A DNA stretch of 64,000 nucleotides from Favolaschia claudopus (lineage: Eukaryota > Basidiomycota > Agaricomycetes > Agaricales > Mycenaceae): contig JAWWNJ010000038.1 in NCBI GenBank assembly GCA_037176885.1, positions 1,302,001 to 1,366,000 on the forward strand, read 5' to 3'. The translations under genes and the position numbers were made by a program. The first letter of the stretch is position 1. Each line of letters begins with the position of its first letter. Shown here in pieces: positions 20,674 to 31,687 of this stretch. Under the pieces are notes generated by a model that worked only from the letters and a program-made list of their open reading frames with translations, was not told the origin of the DNA and searched no databases.

Positions 20674-21240
20674 TGTCATATGCATCTTTGAGAAATGGTG
20701 GCAAGGCAGCTCTCCTCCCTGTAGCTTCGTCTTCAAGGTCATCAGAGGATGAGTCCTCTTGTGCACCTTGGCCATCTCCGTTGAGACCCAAAGTACCTTC
20801 ATCAACATCTAGATCATTATCATCCAATATCTGTTCAGAGTCAAGATCTGGAACTATGTAATCCACTCTAGGTTGTGAAGGTGCTGAATTTGAGGTTGAA
20901 AACACGGTAGAAGCTTTATCTAGAGCTGTAGAGAAAGACTCTTGATGAATATTAGCACCTAGACCCCAGTCTCCTAGATGTCTTTGACGGGGAGTGCCAG
21001 AACCTGAAGGAAGAGCTGAGATCTGAATTCGGGGAACACTTGAAGGTGCCTCTGTAAATCCCTGCCAGTTTTTATAAGCCTTTTTCTAGCATTCAACAAA
21101 ATACTCACTCGGTTGCCTGTATATTGTTTGTTGATCGCTGGTCTGCCCACAGATTTCTTTGCTTTTTCACGGTCCGCATCACTATGTTGAGTAGAAGGAC
21201 GGCCTCTTCGAGTGGCTGGAGAATTGTAAGTTCTTGACAA
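20674..21240 (-). pseudogene. DDE-exonuclease gene, N-terminus with AT-hooks
   Basis: The start of the large transposase gene. Exon 1 (21109-21240) begins MSRTYNSPATRRGRPSTQHS and contains two AT-hook-like motifs (RRGRPST and VGRPAIN), which bind the minor groove of AT-rich DNA. An intron at 21062-21108 (47 bp, GTGAGT...GGCAG) joins it to exon 2, which reads GFTEAPSSVPRIQISALPSG and an acidic stretch (DLDSEQILDDNDLDVDEG, SSSDDLEDE) before PPFLKDAYDRF. There the gypsy element interrupts the frame. This N-terminal half has no visible stop or shift, so the gene may have been intact here when the gypsy element landed. Confidence 0.72.
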
Positions 21241-21996
21241 TACATAGACAGTTTTTGTGGCTACAAACCAGCTCCGCTGTCAACCCATGTGATTGTCGAG
21301 CTAGATTGCGCTAGATCCTCTTGAGCTAGCCACAACATTGATTAATACTCTTGGGTAGTAAAATGAGAAGCCTTACAGCTGTCATTGAAAGTATACTGAA
21401 CTGAAAATAATTCAGAGGTGAGTTTGAGCATTTAAATAGAAATAAAACTCTTCCTGAATTGTTGGTCAGAACCTTTCCCAGTTGGAGGTTGAACATGGGG
21501 ATGGACTGTAGTCCATTTTAGGAAAGTCGCTACGACGGCCATCACACACCGAAAACTTTGCGCGCTCGCCTTTAGCTGGATGGTAGAGTTGACTGCTAAA
21601 ACTGAGCTGTATCAAGAGAGACTTCATATTCAGAGTCAACCTGCACACTAGCTTGCTATTTGTCCGCCGACAGTTGGTAAATCACGTATAAGCATGTTTC
21701 ACCAAACAATGAATGAAATTTGGCCTTTAGCCGCTGCTAAAATGAGATTGCTTGCATCACGGCACGCATATAGTGTTCCAAACATATTTTGAGGCTCAGA
21801 GGTCTGTTGAAGTATACTGGCGTCCAGCCGAGACGGTCCGTAGATCCGCGTTCAACACGCGATAACCTCATGTAAACTAGTGATAGAGATCATCGATTCT
21901 TGGCCTTTTGCTCTCATCCCGCCTCTGCGCGTTGCTGCCCCGGTGTCGATATCCAACAAGGTCTAAGTACCAGTATGCTCAGAGGTATCGAAAGTA
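21241..21996. other. Probable upstream region of the DDE gene; no gene seen
   Basis: The AT-rich sequence upstream of the DDE gene start would hold its promoter and, if present, its left transposon end. I could not recognise an inverted repeat that pairs with the 9.5-9.9 kb side. A 60-codon minus-strand frame at 21466-21648 is unremarkable. Confidence 0.4.
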
Positions 21997-22689
21997 CAGT
22001 TGCGGCGGAATCAAATTACTTACCAAATATGGAAATTCTCATCATAACTGCCCAACCGCCCAGAAAAGCCACCCACGGCTAGGTTGGAATGGCACAGAAG
22101 ACCTGTATTACACTAATTGAATATGTCTACGCGCAAAAACCAGCCAAATTCATCATATTTTTGACCGATTTTGGCTCCACTGCTGCTATCCGGCCAAAAT
22201 CAACCCGGATTTTTCTGCACACATGGAGCCTCTAAGTATGCCACATGACAGCTATCTACAAAACACTGGAGCGCTCCGAAAAAAAGTTCCCATTGATGCG
22301 ATGACGTCAATTACCATATGAGGTAGGCACTGCCGGATCCATTGCGTCGACGGCTGGCGCGTCAGGGCGGGGCGACCTCGTGTTGCAGCCTAGGCGGCCA
22401 TGGTAATCAGGAGCCGCTTGTGTGCAGGAGGGATGTAGCGGAAGGTATTGTAGGGCATGGTAGGCGAGAGAGACGTTCCAGGAGCAGTGACGAAAGGGCG
22501 AGTGTCGTTGGAGAGAGTGGAGCGGGCTGGCCGAATTAGGCAGGAGCTGTCAAAACCGTTGTGTGAACTTTTTTTCGGAGCGCTCCAGTGTTTTGTAGAT
22601 AGCTGGAAACAGCTATTCATCTGGGTGCAAAAGGAGGGGATTGATGAGAATTTCCATATTTGGTAAGTAATTTGATTTCGCCGCAACTG
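21997..22689. mobile_element. Foldback element with CAGTTGCGGC ends (693 bp)
   Basis: Inverted ends of about 48 bp start CAGTTGCGGCGGAATCAAAT (left, after TA at 21995-21996) and CAGTTGCGGCGAAATCAAAT (right, read inward), differing at one base. Inside is a second inverted pair of about 40 bp around the palindrome GGAGCGCTCC (22250-22289 and 22566-22606), placed off centre, as if one element had landed in another. The right flank reads TG, not TA, so the duplication has mutated or the site is not a simple TA. It shares its ends with the elements at 45361-46788 and 12390. No coding capacity is evident. Confidence 0.75.
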
Positions 22690-25600
22690 TGACTCACAGT
22701 TGCGGTGAGTGGCAGAGTTTCCAAATGGAGTGAATTTCAAACTCCGCAGTGATCGATGTCGTTAACGAATCCGTGATTTGATTTGATTTGAAGTTCTAAT
22801 ATGGCTACGGAAGAGCTATGCAGCAGGTAAGGGTTGGAATCCGTGACTATTCAATCGGTCTGGCGACCGATTTGCCTTCGGGGTGGTTGATGTCCGGATC
22901 AGCTGGGTGTTATCTGCTGTGCAGATAACATTGAGATAACACTCTTGCCGTTTTCTCCTGCTTCTGGGGTCGGAAAGTCCTGAGAATAGTTTGGGGTATA
23001 TGAGAGGATAAACTGAGATGTTCTGACTTTTTACATTATGAAAATCGAACCCGAACCCGTCAAATTCAGGTTTCACCAGATAACAGCCGAGGCGCGCAGA
23101 TAACAGTCACGGTCACCGCGTGACATCACTCTTCCTTCCGTTCCTCCTCCTGGCTTGCTCCTCGCTCTCTCTGCTTCGCAAGCCTCTCAACTGACAGGGT
23201 ATCACCTTGTGTCACTCAAAGCTTCCTTTCTACCTCTTTTAAACTTCTTCAAATAATTACTAGACTGCCCAAAATCCGTGGCAATCCCTCACAATCCCTG
23301 CATTCACCCTCTTTGAAATAGCCTCAATGACTAGCTGTTTGTCAGCGCTGCGGCCTTGAACATGTAGCCACGACGCTGCCCACCGGGCCCCAAGACCGTG
23401 GGACCTCTCCTGATTAATATCTACTGGCTATCTCTTCTCTTCATGCGTCGCGCTGGCACCCAGAAAGCTTACTTGCGGATTTGAATTATCCAATCAAGAA
23501 AGGCCGTGTTCCTATAGCAAGACGATGAATAGAGGGCATTTGGATATGCACTGGTCAGGGTTCTTCGTGTGTTGCCAATTCTGTTTCTCTTCCATATTTT
23601 TTGACTAAACTCGACATCGGTAGGTCAAGGACTCGGACTTCCTCGATTCACCTTATTCAGCTAGCGCATAAGTAGGTGTGTGCATGATCTTTCAAGTTCC
23701 CACTAATTCTCTATCCTCTATCGCTAAGTTCTCTGCAGACATTTCGGATATTGCATACTGCGAGTGAGCAGAGGATCTTTTACAGCTGGATCTCTCTCTG
23801 TTGCCGCTGTTCAGTACATGATTCTCTAGATCATAAGTACAGCTTCCTGATTGTACTTAATTCAATTTCAATTACATTCACCTCTGTGCAAAAGCACTTG
23901 AGACAAAGTGCCTCTCGCAGGCGCACTCCCGAGCCCGGTCGTCGTCGCGTTGTTGCGGTTGGTGTAATTTATCGTTGATTTATCATCATTTAGAACTCTC
24001 GACAACGTCTCCTTAGTGTCCTAGTATTTCCATACCCTCTCCCTTTCTCCTCTCTTTTCCTTTCTTTTTCGCGTTTTTCTGGCCACGTTACCCAGTACAT
24101 TGAAAAAAAAACCTTCGGGGTTGCCCGACAGTTACGACACGCAGTGATCACGTGCATTGAACCAGCTCGCACAACCTCCGGCACGGCCGACTCGCTGCGC
24201 TCGCCGACCTACTCCCACAGCTTGTCTGATCCTATTTTCCTGCCATGCCCAAAGTCAGTCACCGGGAGTCCAGCAATGCCCAGCGGGCGCTTTATCAAGC
24301 AATTTTGTACGGAAAACCACCCGCTCAGTGTCATTATGGAGGCCGCACCGTTCTGACGCCGAGGGCAAAAGCCGGCCCCTCAACGAGGTGCTCAACCGAT
24401 GGAAGTGAACGAATTCCAGATCTCACACCAAACGCCCAATTTACCGGTCGCGAGACGTCTATGGGCGACAAGTGTTCGTATGATCATGTCAGCGACTCGG
24501 TTCTAGGTGAATGCAGTCAACTGCTAGGTGAATTCAAAGGTCTAATCAACCTCTCGAGACGATCTGTTTAAAGAGCTGATTGCTTTCCCTCCTCTCGCCG
24601 ACGAACAAGCGCCAAGTCAGCAGTCGCCGCGATAAGTGAAATTTTCAAATTATTTACGTGAATATTGCCGGGCTCACTACAAATCCAGGCATTCTTATAA
24701 CAGTAGGAAACTTTCTTGTTTTTTGGTGGCAAAAGTCGAGCCTAAAGACTCAAGGACTTTCTTGCTTTATGGGTGTGAATGCATTTCATAGCTTTTAGAT
24801 GGCTGAAAGCAGATTCCGGAACGCACAGGACCACACTGCAGGTGACGCAATGATTTATCACCGTGCTCGCGATTTGCACCGAGTTTCCATTGAACCAAGA
24901 GCTTCTGCTTGCGTCATATCGAAGACCAACCTTGAAGCAAGTCTTGTGTGACAAAAAAAGGATGTTGTTTACTTTGTACCTATTCAATACAAAGTAATAC
25001 ACTTTATCTACCTCCATCTCAAAGGGCAGGTGCAGCGCGAGCCATATTTTGCCCTCTGAACGTTTGCCAAAAAGACTCCAAGACGTGACAGCGGAGATCG
25101 CCGGACTTACGGCATGCGCTACAGTCTTGGGTCAATAGCGTTTAGTGGTCAATAGCGTTTAGTCGTTCCGACTTGTCCGGACGGAGGGAATCTAGCCCTC
25201 CCAAAGCCCTCCAGAAAGATCTGCGACCCGCGGCCTCTGTACTCATGATTGTGGCAGCTTCCTCTCCGGTCAATCAATCTCATTCAGTTAATATTGCAGC
25301 TGATCGCCGGCGACGTCCTTGTGACAGGTTGTGGACAATCTTGGTCTAGTTGCGAATTCTATCTTATGGAGCCTTGAAACTGTATTATCGTCACAGCCAA
25401 GGGCACGGACTCCGCGGCAGTGGGTCTCAGTCGGTTCCACTGCGGTCATCTCATTCCTGAAGCCTCAGACTCTTCCCTCCCCCCCAGCACTCTCCTTCTC
25501 TCTGCATGGGAACCTTCGGTGTCGTATATTCACCCGGGTTCCGGGTCAAGTTACACAGGTACGACGACCTCACCGATATTGCTGTGTAATTCACAATTGA

Positions 25601-26072
25601 CTAGCGGCTCCCGACCTCGAGACGGATCCATATGAACCTATTCTCATCTCATGCTTGGCAAGCAAGGGGATTCATATTCCCCCCAACAGCCGAGATCTGG
25701 GGCTGTGGTGCTCACATATATACCTTTCATTGATGGCCTTGTCTGACTTTTGTCAGGCTAGTCCCGCTCCCTGCGGACGACTCTAAACCCGATCTCCCCC
25801 TTCGACTGCTGATCGCATTAGCGATATACGGAAGTCCTTCGAAAGCATTGACATTGGGTCAGATATACGACGCCCTGATTTCGCAGTTCTCGTGGTTCAG
25901 AACACATAACAAGGAGGGAACATGGAAGGTATCTCCCTGTCCCTTCTTTGGAAGTTTATTGACCGTGTTCAGTCCTCGGTTCGCCACTCGCTCTCACGCA
26001 ATGGCGAATTTATGAACCTCAAACAAAGCCGAGGCCGGAGAGGAATATGGACATTAATGGCTTGATCGCAAT
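22690..26072. other. No gene recognised
   Basis: A 3.4-kb stretch with only short frames (for example 24245-24571 plus and 24742-25017 minus), none of which I recognise. A small direct repeat (GGTCAATAGCGTTTAGT, twice, 25132-25162) is present. Pyrimidine-rich tracts near 23150 and 24030-24070 could be promoter-like, but no gene start follows. This may be host intergenic DNA or old repeats. Confidence 0.4.
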
Positions 26073-26128
26073 ATTAGAGAGTTTGCGGTGAGCAGCCAGA
26101 AGCCACCTGGTGGCTCTGACGGCATGCG
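26073..26128. mobile_element. Half copy of the 453-bp MITE family
   Basis: Begins ATTAGAGAGTTTGCGGTGAG and matches the left end of the 11765-12217 MITE for about 55 bp through GGCATGCGG, then stops. No opposite end is nearby. Confidence 0.7.
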
Positions 26129-26340
26129 GGGTCGTCTGGCTTGTTTCGACCGGAAAGCCCCGCATTTTCTATGTTCGGCCAACGCCTATGTTACTAATCG
26201 TGTATGTACTTAGTCATCGCACCCATACAGCCTTTTCAATGTATAAGAAGGAAACCATATGGAGAATGACTCTTCATCACACGAACTGTGATGATTCAAT
26301 GATAATCAATGTTTGTCAATACCGATCATCTACGGCGTTG

Positions 26341-28112
26341 TCACGATAAGATTGTTATTCTAGGATCGGCGTCCTCGCCGATAGTTATGAAAAGACCCGT
26401 CTCTGGAATAAATAATTTCTTTGTTAAATATCTCTGAGACTCTTCTTTTGCCTTATATCTTTTGACAAGATAATCCCAGGATCCGGCGGGCAAGACTGGT
26501 AACGCCCGTATTTGGATGTCGTGCTCCTTCTGGTATTTCTCCAGAGTTCGTTTAGCACCTGGTAAGAGGTGGCGTACTGGTTCCCATGTTCGTTCTCCCA
26601 ATGGATAATCCTTCCACTTAATTAAATATTGATATCCGCGTCCCTTTTTCCGGTGTTTCAATATTTCCTCCACTACGTATCTTTCTTCCCCACTGATAAT
26701 CACCGGAGCAGGGCGTGCTTCCCTTCGATCAGGGGGTGGTTCCACGTAAGGCGACAAGATGTCCTCGCTGGAGACCGGATGTGACTGGTCCGTCTCAGGC
26801 AACCTTAACTTGTGCGCCTTTTCTCCGACTTTCTCCAACACTTCATACGGGCCCAGCCGCTTATCATCAAACTTCTTAGACGGCCTGTCTGGCTTTGACT
26901 CCACCCACACTTTATCTCCCACTTTGAACACCGGAGCATCCCTGCGCTTGGCATCATAGTATTTCTTCATTTTCTCTTTAGTTTTTTCAAGGGCTGCTGA
27001 CGCTTCATCTCGGATCTTCCGCATCTTTCCGGCAAACTCCTCCGCTGCCTCGTTCCTGGTCTCCACCGCATTCTCTATCCCCTTCCAAAGGTGGTACCCG
27101 GTATTCAAATAGAACGGCGAAGCCTTAGTCGATGAGTTCGCTTCGTCATTATAGCAGAACTCGGCTAGCGACAGCCATTCCGCCCATTCGGACTGCCGGT
27201 AATTTACGAAAATCCGGAGGTACTTCTCAATTTCCTGGTTCATGCGCTCGGTCTGCCCATCGGTGATCGGATGGTGAGCCGTGCTCGCGTTCATCTCAAT
27301 TCCCAGAATTTTGTTGAGTTCCGTCATAAATCCGGATATATACCGTTGGTCTCTGTCCGATATTATTTTTCTGGGTATCCCATGGTACCTGATTACGCGG
27401 TCACGTATCAATCGTGCCATCCCCTCAGAAGTCAAGTCCATATTAGTGGCCTCGATGTGGATCATCTTTGTGAAGGTGTCAACCCACACTTGGATCGCGT
27501 TGTAGCCGTTGCTGACTGGGAGTGGTCCGATTAGATCCTCTGATATGATCTGCCAGGGTCCTCCCGCAATCTTGTGCGGGTGTAACTTGCCCTGCTTGTA
27601 TCGGTTGACTCGCGACCTGGCGCAAGCCTCGCACTCGTTAATGTATTTTGCGATCCAATCGCCCGTCCTCGGCCACCAATAATTTCGTTCAACGATCTCC
27701 CTGGTCCGGTTCTCTCCGGGAAGTCCGAGCATCGCCGAGTCATGGTGCAAACCAATAATCTTATTCCGGAGGTCATCATCCCGCGGAACATAAATGAGAC
27801 CGTTATAATAAACTACGTCCTCCACCTTCTCCCAGCCTGGGAGCTTCTTCTCAAGCGCCTCCTTCACACTCTTCTCAATTCTCCTTACTTGCTTGATTTG
27901 ATCAAGGATCTCTTTCTCCACGCCTTCCACCACAATCTCCTGGATGCGAAAGTACTCTGGTTTGAGAAGTGTGACGTTTTCATTGTCACCCTTCCCTTGG
28001 TCATGGTCCGCCCTGCGGGACAAGAGGTCGGCCTGACGGTTCAGAGCTCCGGGTCGGTGCCGGAGCGTGAAGTCATACTCGGATAGCTCCACTATCCATC
28101 GCGCCTGCCGTC
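26341..28112 (-). pseudogene. Integrase and chromodomain of second gypsy element
   Basis: A frame open for almost 600 codons. It starts within the RNase H end (YGRRQARWIVELSEYDFTL, NRQADLLSRR), then the integrase zinc finger HHDSAMLGLPGENRTREI...CEACARSRV, the catalytic core ISEDLIGPLP, KIISDRDQRYISGF and ITDGQTERMNQEIEKY (all three acids present), and a chromodomain EEILKHRKKGRGYQYLIKWK. The domain itself is intact, but its upstream part is cut by the 286-bp MITE, so it is not expressed as part of a full pol. Confidence 0.9.
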
Positions 28113-28114
28113 TA

Positions 28115-28400
28115 CCGTACAATTTCATTCAATTCGGAAGTCACGCGTCACGCACCCCCTTGTCGATTCGAATTTTGGGGGCTCGTCACGCGTCACCGGG
28201 ACCTCTGTCGGATCCAAAATTCGTCACGTCGAGCTGCAATTACCTGGAATGCGCAAAAAAGAGCAAAATTCGCGTCCGAAAATTTTTTTCCGCCGAAATT
28301 TTGCGTTCGGTCACGCACAATTTCGGTACTGTCGAATTGTCGAATCGGTTCGGGGGTGTCACGCGTCACCCCCCCTGTCGATTTGAACGAAATTGTACGG
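28115..28400. mobile_element. 286-bp TA-MITE, copy 1
   Basis: Ends are CCGTACAATTTC inverted repeats (about 20 bp recognisable), flanked by TA (28113-28114 and 28401-28402). The element contains three GTCACGCGTCAC palindromes. It interrupts the RNase H region between PQKLN and GRRQARW. A second copy of exactly the same length lies inverted at 40711-40996 and differs at only about two positions outside the terminal 50 bp, so the family was recently mobile. The TA target suggests mobilisation by a Tc1/mariner-type transposase, though its ends differ from the 2818-4415 element. Confidence 0.92.
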
Positions 28401-28402
28401 TA

Positions 28403-28957
28403 TTCAGCTTCTGTGGCTTACGGAAGTATTGGAGGTTCTGGTGATCCGTCAGAATCTCAAATGTTTCCCGAGCGCCCATTAAGAGCTGTCGGTACTCTTC
28501 CAACGCGAGCATTATTGCGAGCATCTCTTTGTCATAGATCTCGTAATTCCGCTCGGTCTCGTTTAGTCCATGCGACTGAAACGCCACAGGTCTCCACACA
28601 CCCTCCTGCTCCTGACTGAGGACGGCACCCGTCGCTCCGTCTGACGCGTCTGCCTCTAGACGGAATTTCCCATCGTCCGTTGGCAACGCCAACACCACGT
28701 CATCCGCAATACGGTCCTTCAGCGCCTGGAAGGCCGCCTTCTGCTCCGGTCCCCAGGACCATCCTCCCTGTCCGGTTAACTTAGTTAACGGTTTCGCGGC
28801 TTCGCTGAAGGCGCGTACAAACCGGCGGTAGAAGTTCACAAATCCCAAGAACGCTTGAACCTGTTTCACGTTCTTTGGTTCCGGCCACTCCATGATCCCG
28901 CGGATTTTGACAGGATCCATCCGCATGGAATTGTGGGAAATAATCACACCAAGGTAC
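28403..28957 (-). pseudogene. RT thumb and RNase H of second gypsy element
   Basis: Starts with [20 protein letters not shown] and continues through the connection region to RNase H ([53 protein letters not shown]). The core Asp residues are present. It is separated from the RT by the 210-bp MITE and from the integrase by the 286-bp MITE; the reading frame is otherwise open. Confidence 0.88.
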
Positions 28958-28958
28958 T

Positions 28959-29168
28959 TGTGGTGAGAAAAAGTCATGGACGGTCGGTTTTTTGACCGAT
29001 CTCGGCCGTCTTTGCACCTTTTTGCCATTATTTTTGATCTCGGTGATGGTCAGTAATTTATTGCAAACGCAGTCTACATACACCCAGCACCTGGAATCAT
29101 GCAAAAAGGTGCAAAGACGGCCGAGATCGGTCAAGTAACCGACCGTCCATGACTTTTTCTCACCACGA
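28959..29168. mobile_element. 210-bp MITE with ~60-bp inverted repeats
   Basis: Long inverted repeats contain GTGAGAAAAAGTCATGGACG and TCGGCCGTCTTTGCACC, covering most of the element. A 5-bp duplication GTACT (28954-28958 and 29169-29173) marks the insertion, and removing the element plus one copy restores the RT codons [10 protein letters not shown]. Outermost bases differ slightly between ends (TGTGG versus TCGTGG). It has no coding capacity, and its superfamily is not clear from the ends. Confidence 0.87.
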
Positions 29169-29173
29169 GTACT

Positions 29174-30376
29174 CTATCTCTGTTTTTTCAAAATCGCATT
29201 TTTCTAGTTTTAAATATAATTTATGTTTTTGTAGAGTTTCCAGTACTCCTTTTGTGATTATGCGGTGCTCCTCCAGAGTATCGGTGAAAATCGAAATATC
29301 ATCGAGGTAGACTACCACATGACCCTCATTGATGAGATCTCTAAGGATGTCGTTCATCATGGTCTGGAACGTGGCGGGTGAGTTAGTCAGCCCGAAGAAC
29401 ATCGCGAGCGGCTCGAATAGCCCTCGGTTGGTGTGGAATGCCGCCTTCCACTCATCACCCTCTCCGATGCGGACATTGTTATATCCCCAGCGTATGTCTA
29501 GCTTAGAGAATATCTTTGCCCCTCGGAGTTTATTGACTAGCTCCGATATCAATGGGAGAGGATACCGGTTTGTAACGGTCATCTCGTTCAACTTACGGTA
29601 GTCCTGTACCGGTCGAAGGGACCCGTCCTTCTTTTTAACGAAGAAGAACACCGACGCCATCGGTGATTTCGAGGGTTGGATCCGGCCGCTTTTCAGATTT
29701 TCCTCCAGAAAATCATTCAACTTCTCCTGCTCGCTCAGCGACAAAGGATATATTTTGCAATCAACAGCTTTTGCCCCCGGCTTAAGCTCGATTGCGTGGT
29801 CCCATGGTCTTCGTTCCGGCAGGGAATCGAAGGACTCCTTTGCGAACACCTTGACAAACTCCCTGTATTGCTCGGGAATCTTGTCTTCGGTCATCCGCTC
29901 TTTTTGCGCTAGTGCTCCCTCCGCCATCTGCTGTGCCAACGTCCCATGTGCACGCAGATCAATTGCTTCGGCAAAGTCGATCAACAATATCGACTCGCCC
30001 TCTTCCACGGCTTCCTCCTTGCCTACTCCGGTTTGGCTCTCCGTGCCCGTCATATTGCACTCCTCCGGGCATCGGCTGAAGGTTATCCGTTGGTCGCGCC
30101 AGTCGACCTCGGGGTTGTGCTTAAATAACCAATCATACCCAATGAATACTGGGGCCTTGCCGAGTCCCGTTACAAGGAACCTCTGCCGCTCAGCATGGGG
30201 ACCAACAGTCATGATCAGCTCTATGTAATGAGTGATCTTTCCTTTTGCATTCTCGGTCCCGTCCGCGTTGCGTGCAATATTATGAGCATCAAGCTCCTTC
30301 ATCTCATAGCCCTCAGCTTCTGCATAGTCCCGGTCTATGCAGGTTGCTGTGCATCCGTTGTCCAGAAGAGCCACTG
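29174..30376 (-). pseudogene. Protease and reverse transcriptase of second gypsy element
   Basis: An open frame of 400 codons. The aspartic protease motif ALLDNGCTATCID is near the start, followed by [17 protein letters not shown], the RT with a complete VQDYRKLNEMTVTNRYPL block, KLDIRWGYNNVRI and the catalytic YLDDISIF. The RT palm is complete, unlike in the 14.7-20.7 kb element. The frame ends at the 210-bp MITE and begins at the TCATGA-rich insertion just before the protease. Confidence 0.9.
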
Positions 30377-30389
30377 TGCCGAGGAAAGG

Positions 30390-31080
30390 CTTTGAAATTC
30401 ATGATGTTGGGAATGAGGAATTTCGTAACAATCCATCTTGAAATTCAGGGTGTTTTGTCAGGAATTCATGACGAAATGTTAGGATTTTAGGTCATTTCCT
30501 AACAACTATGGGCCCGTTCCTAACCTTTTTTCATGACGTTTGGTCATGAATTTCAGACCGATTCGTCAGGAAATGCGACCGCTTGGAAGAAAATAAGGAC
30601 CAAAAGCATAGACCGGCCCAGCCACTCGGCTGAGTCGAACGCCGGACCGCCGGATGTCAGCCGAGAGTGAAGCCCAGCACTGCTCCAAGTACACCACAGA
30701 ACCATGATTCATTGCTGTTTGTCTCACCATATGTCCCCTCACTGTCTACATTATCCCCATCTTCTGACAGATGTCGCCTGTTTGTCGCCTGTTGACTTTA
30801 GAAGAACTACAAGATAAGAACTCATACAGTGTCTTAGAAGGATGTAAGTAATCATCCAGCAGCTCAGGCTTATCTTCCAAGTAGTGGACTTAGCAGAAAA
30901 TAGGCCAGCTCCTTCATGACCGAAATTCATGATGTTTTGTTAGGAATTTCGACCTCATAAAAGTGGTTTTCTAAACATCATGAAAGCAGTCTTAAAATTC
31001 ATGATGGCCTTCATGACGAAACATCATGAAATATGAAATTCATGACAAATGGTTTTGAAATTCATGACAATTACTCTGCA
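30390..31080. repeat. TCATGA-rich non-autonomous repeat, copy 2
   Basis: Lies between the pol N-terminal region and the protease of the gypsy relic, so it inserted as a unit. Both borders carry the same direct motif (TTGAAATTCATGA), and the element contains many TCATGA palindromes. The middle (30600-30700) has a tRNA-like B-box on the minus strand (30632-30642). It resembles 7656-8335 in these building blocks but the middle sequences differ. A clean target duplication was not identified. Confidence 0.65.
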
Positions 31081-31677
31081 CAGTGAGCGCGAATTGATCG
31101 CCTCTTCCCAGTGTCTAGGGCTTCGGCTTCTAGGCTGATGGGTACCAGCATCCCATGGTGCACCCGTTGTTTTTGGAACTCCCGCAGTTCCTCCTGCAGA
31201 CGGCCCTCTGAGATTCCCATGGCCTTCCGCGCGCTCCAGCGTGCCGCCCTTCCGCTTCAGGCTGAGTAACACCCTCGTGTGCTGCTCCTTTGACGCTTGC
31301 CCCTCCTTCGCTGTGGGTTGAGCCATGGAGTCGGCAGTTTCGTCCACATTTTCATCGCTGGTTTTGGTTCCAGGGGCCTTTTTGAAAGCGCTCCAGCGCT
31401 TGTTCGCTTCATCCATCCTACGATTCTTAATATTACGTTTGCGATTCATATTCTCCAAAATGCGTATTTTTTGTGGGTTTTCAACACTAACTACCGTTTC
31501 GTTTATAACCGGTAAACTAGCTTTTTCTGTATAATTTGCATCGGAGTCGGTAGCTAAAATCGTATATTGTCCATATTTCGTATCGAATTTGATGTGTTTC
31601 TCCGCCTCAGGCGGAGTGAAGCGAATCTCCTTCACAACTGCAGGCGCCGGCTTGGCCTCGGCCGGGCGCCTCTTCAA
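31080..31677 (-). pseudogene. N-terminal pol region of second gypsy element
   Basis: A 200-codon frame starting RPAEAKPAPAVVKEIRF in the frame that would follow gag, with a basic linker (NMNRKRNIKNRRMDEANKR) and a glutamine/lysine-rich stretch, then CRV at the border of the TCATGA element. This is the poorly conserved segment before the protease. No catalytic motif is expected. Confidence 0.65.
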
Positions 31678-31687
31678 AAATCCTCCT

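Noticed and set aside
24245..24571. 108-codon plus-strand gene
   Set aside because: No similarity recognised and no supporting splice or start context.
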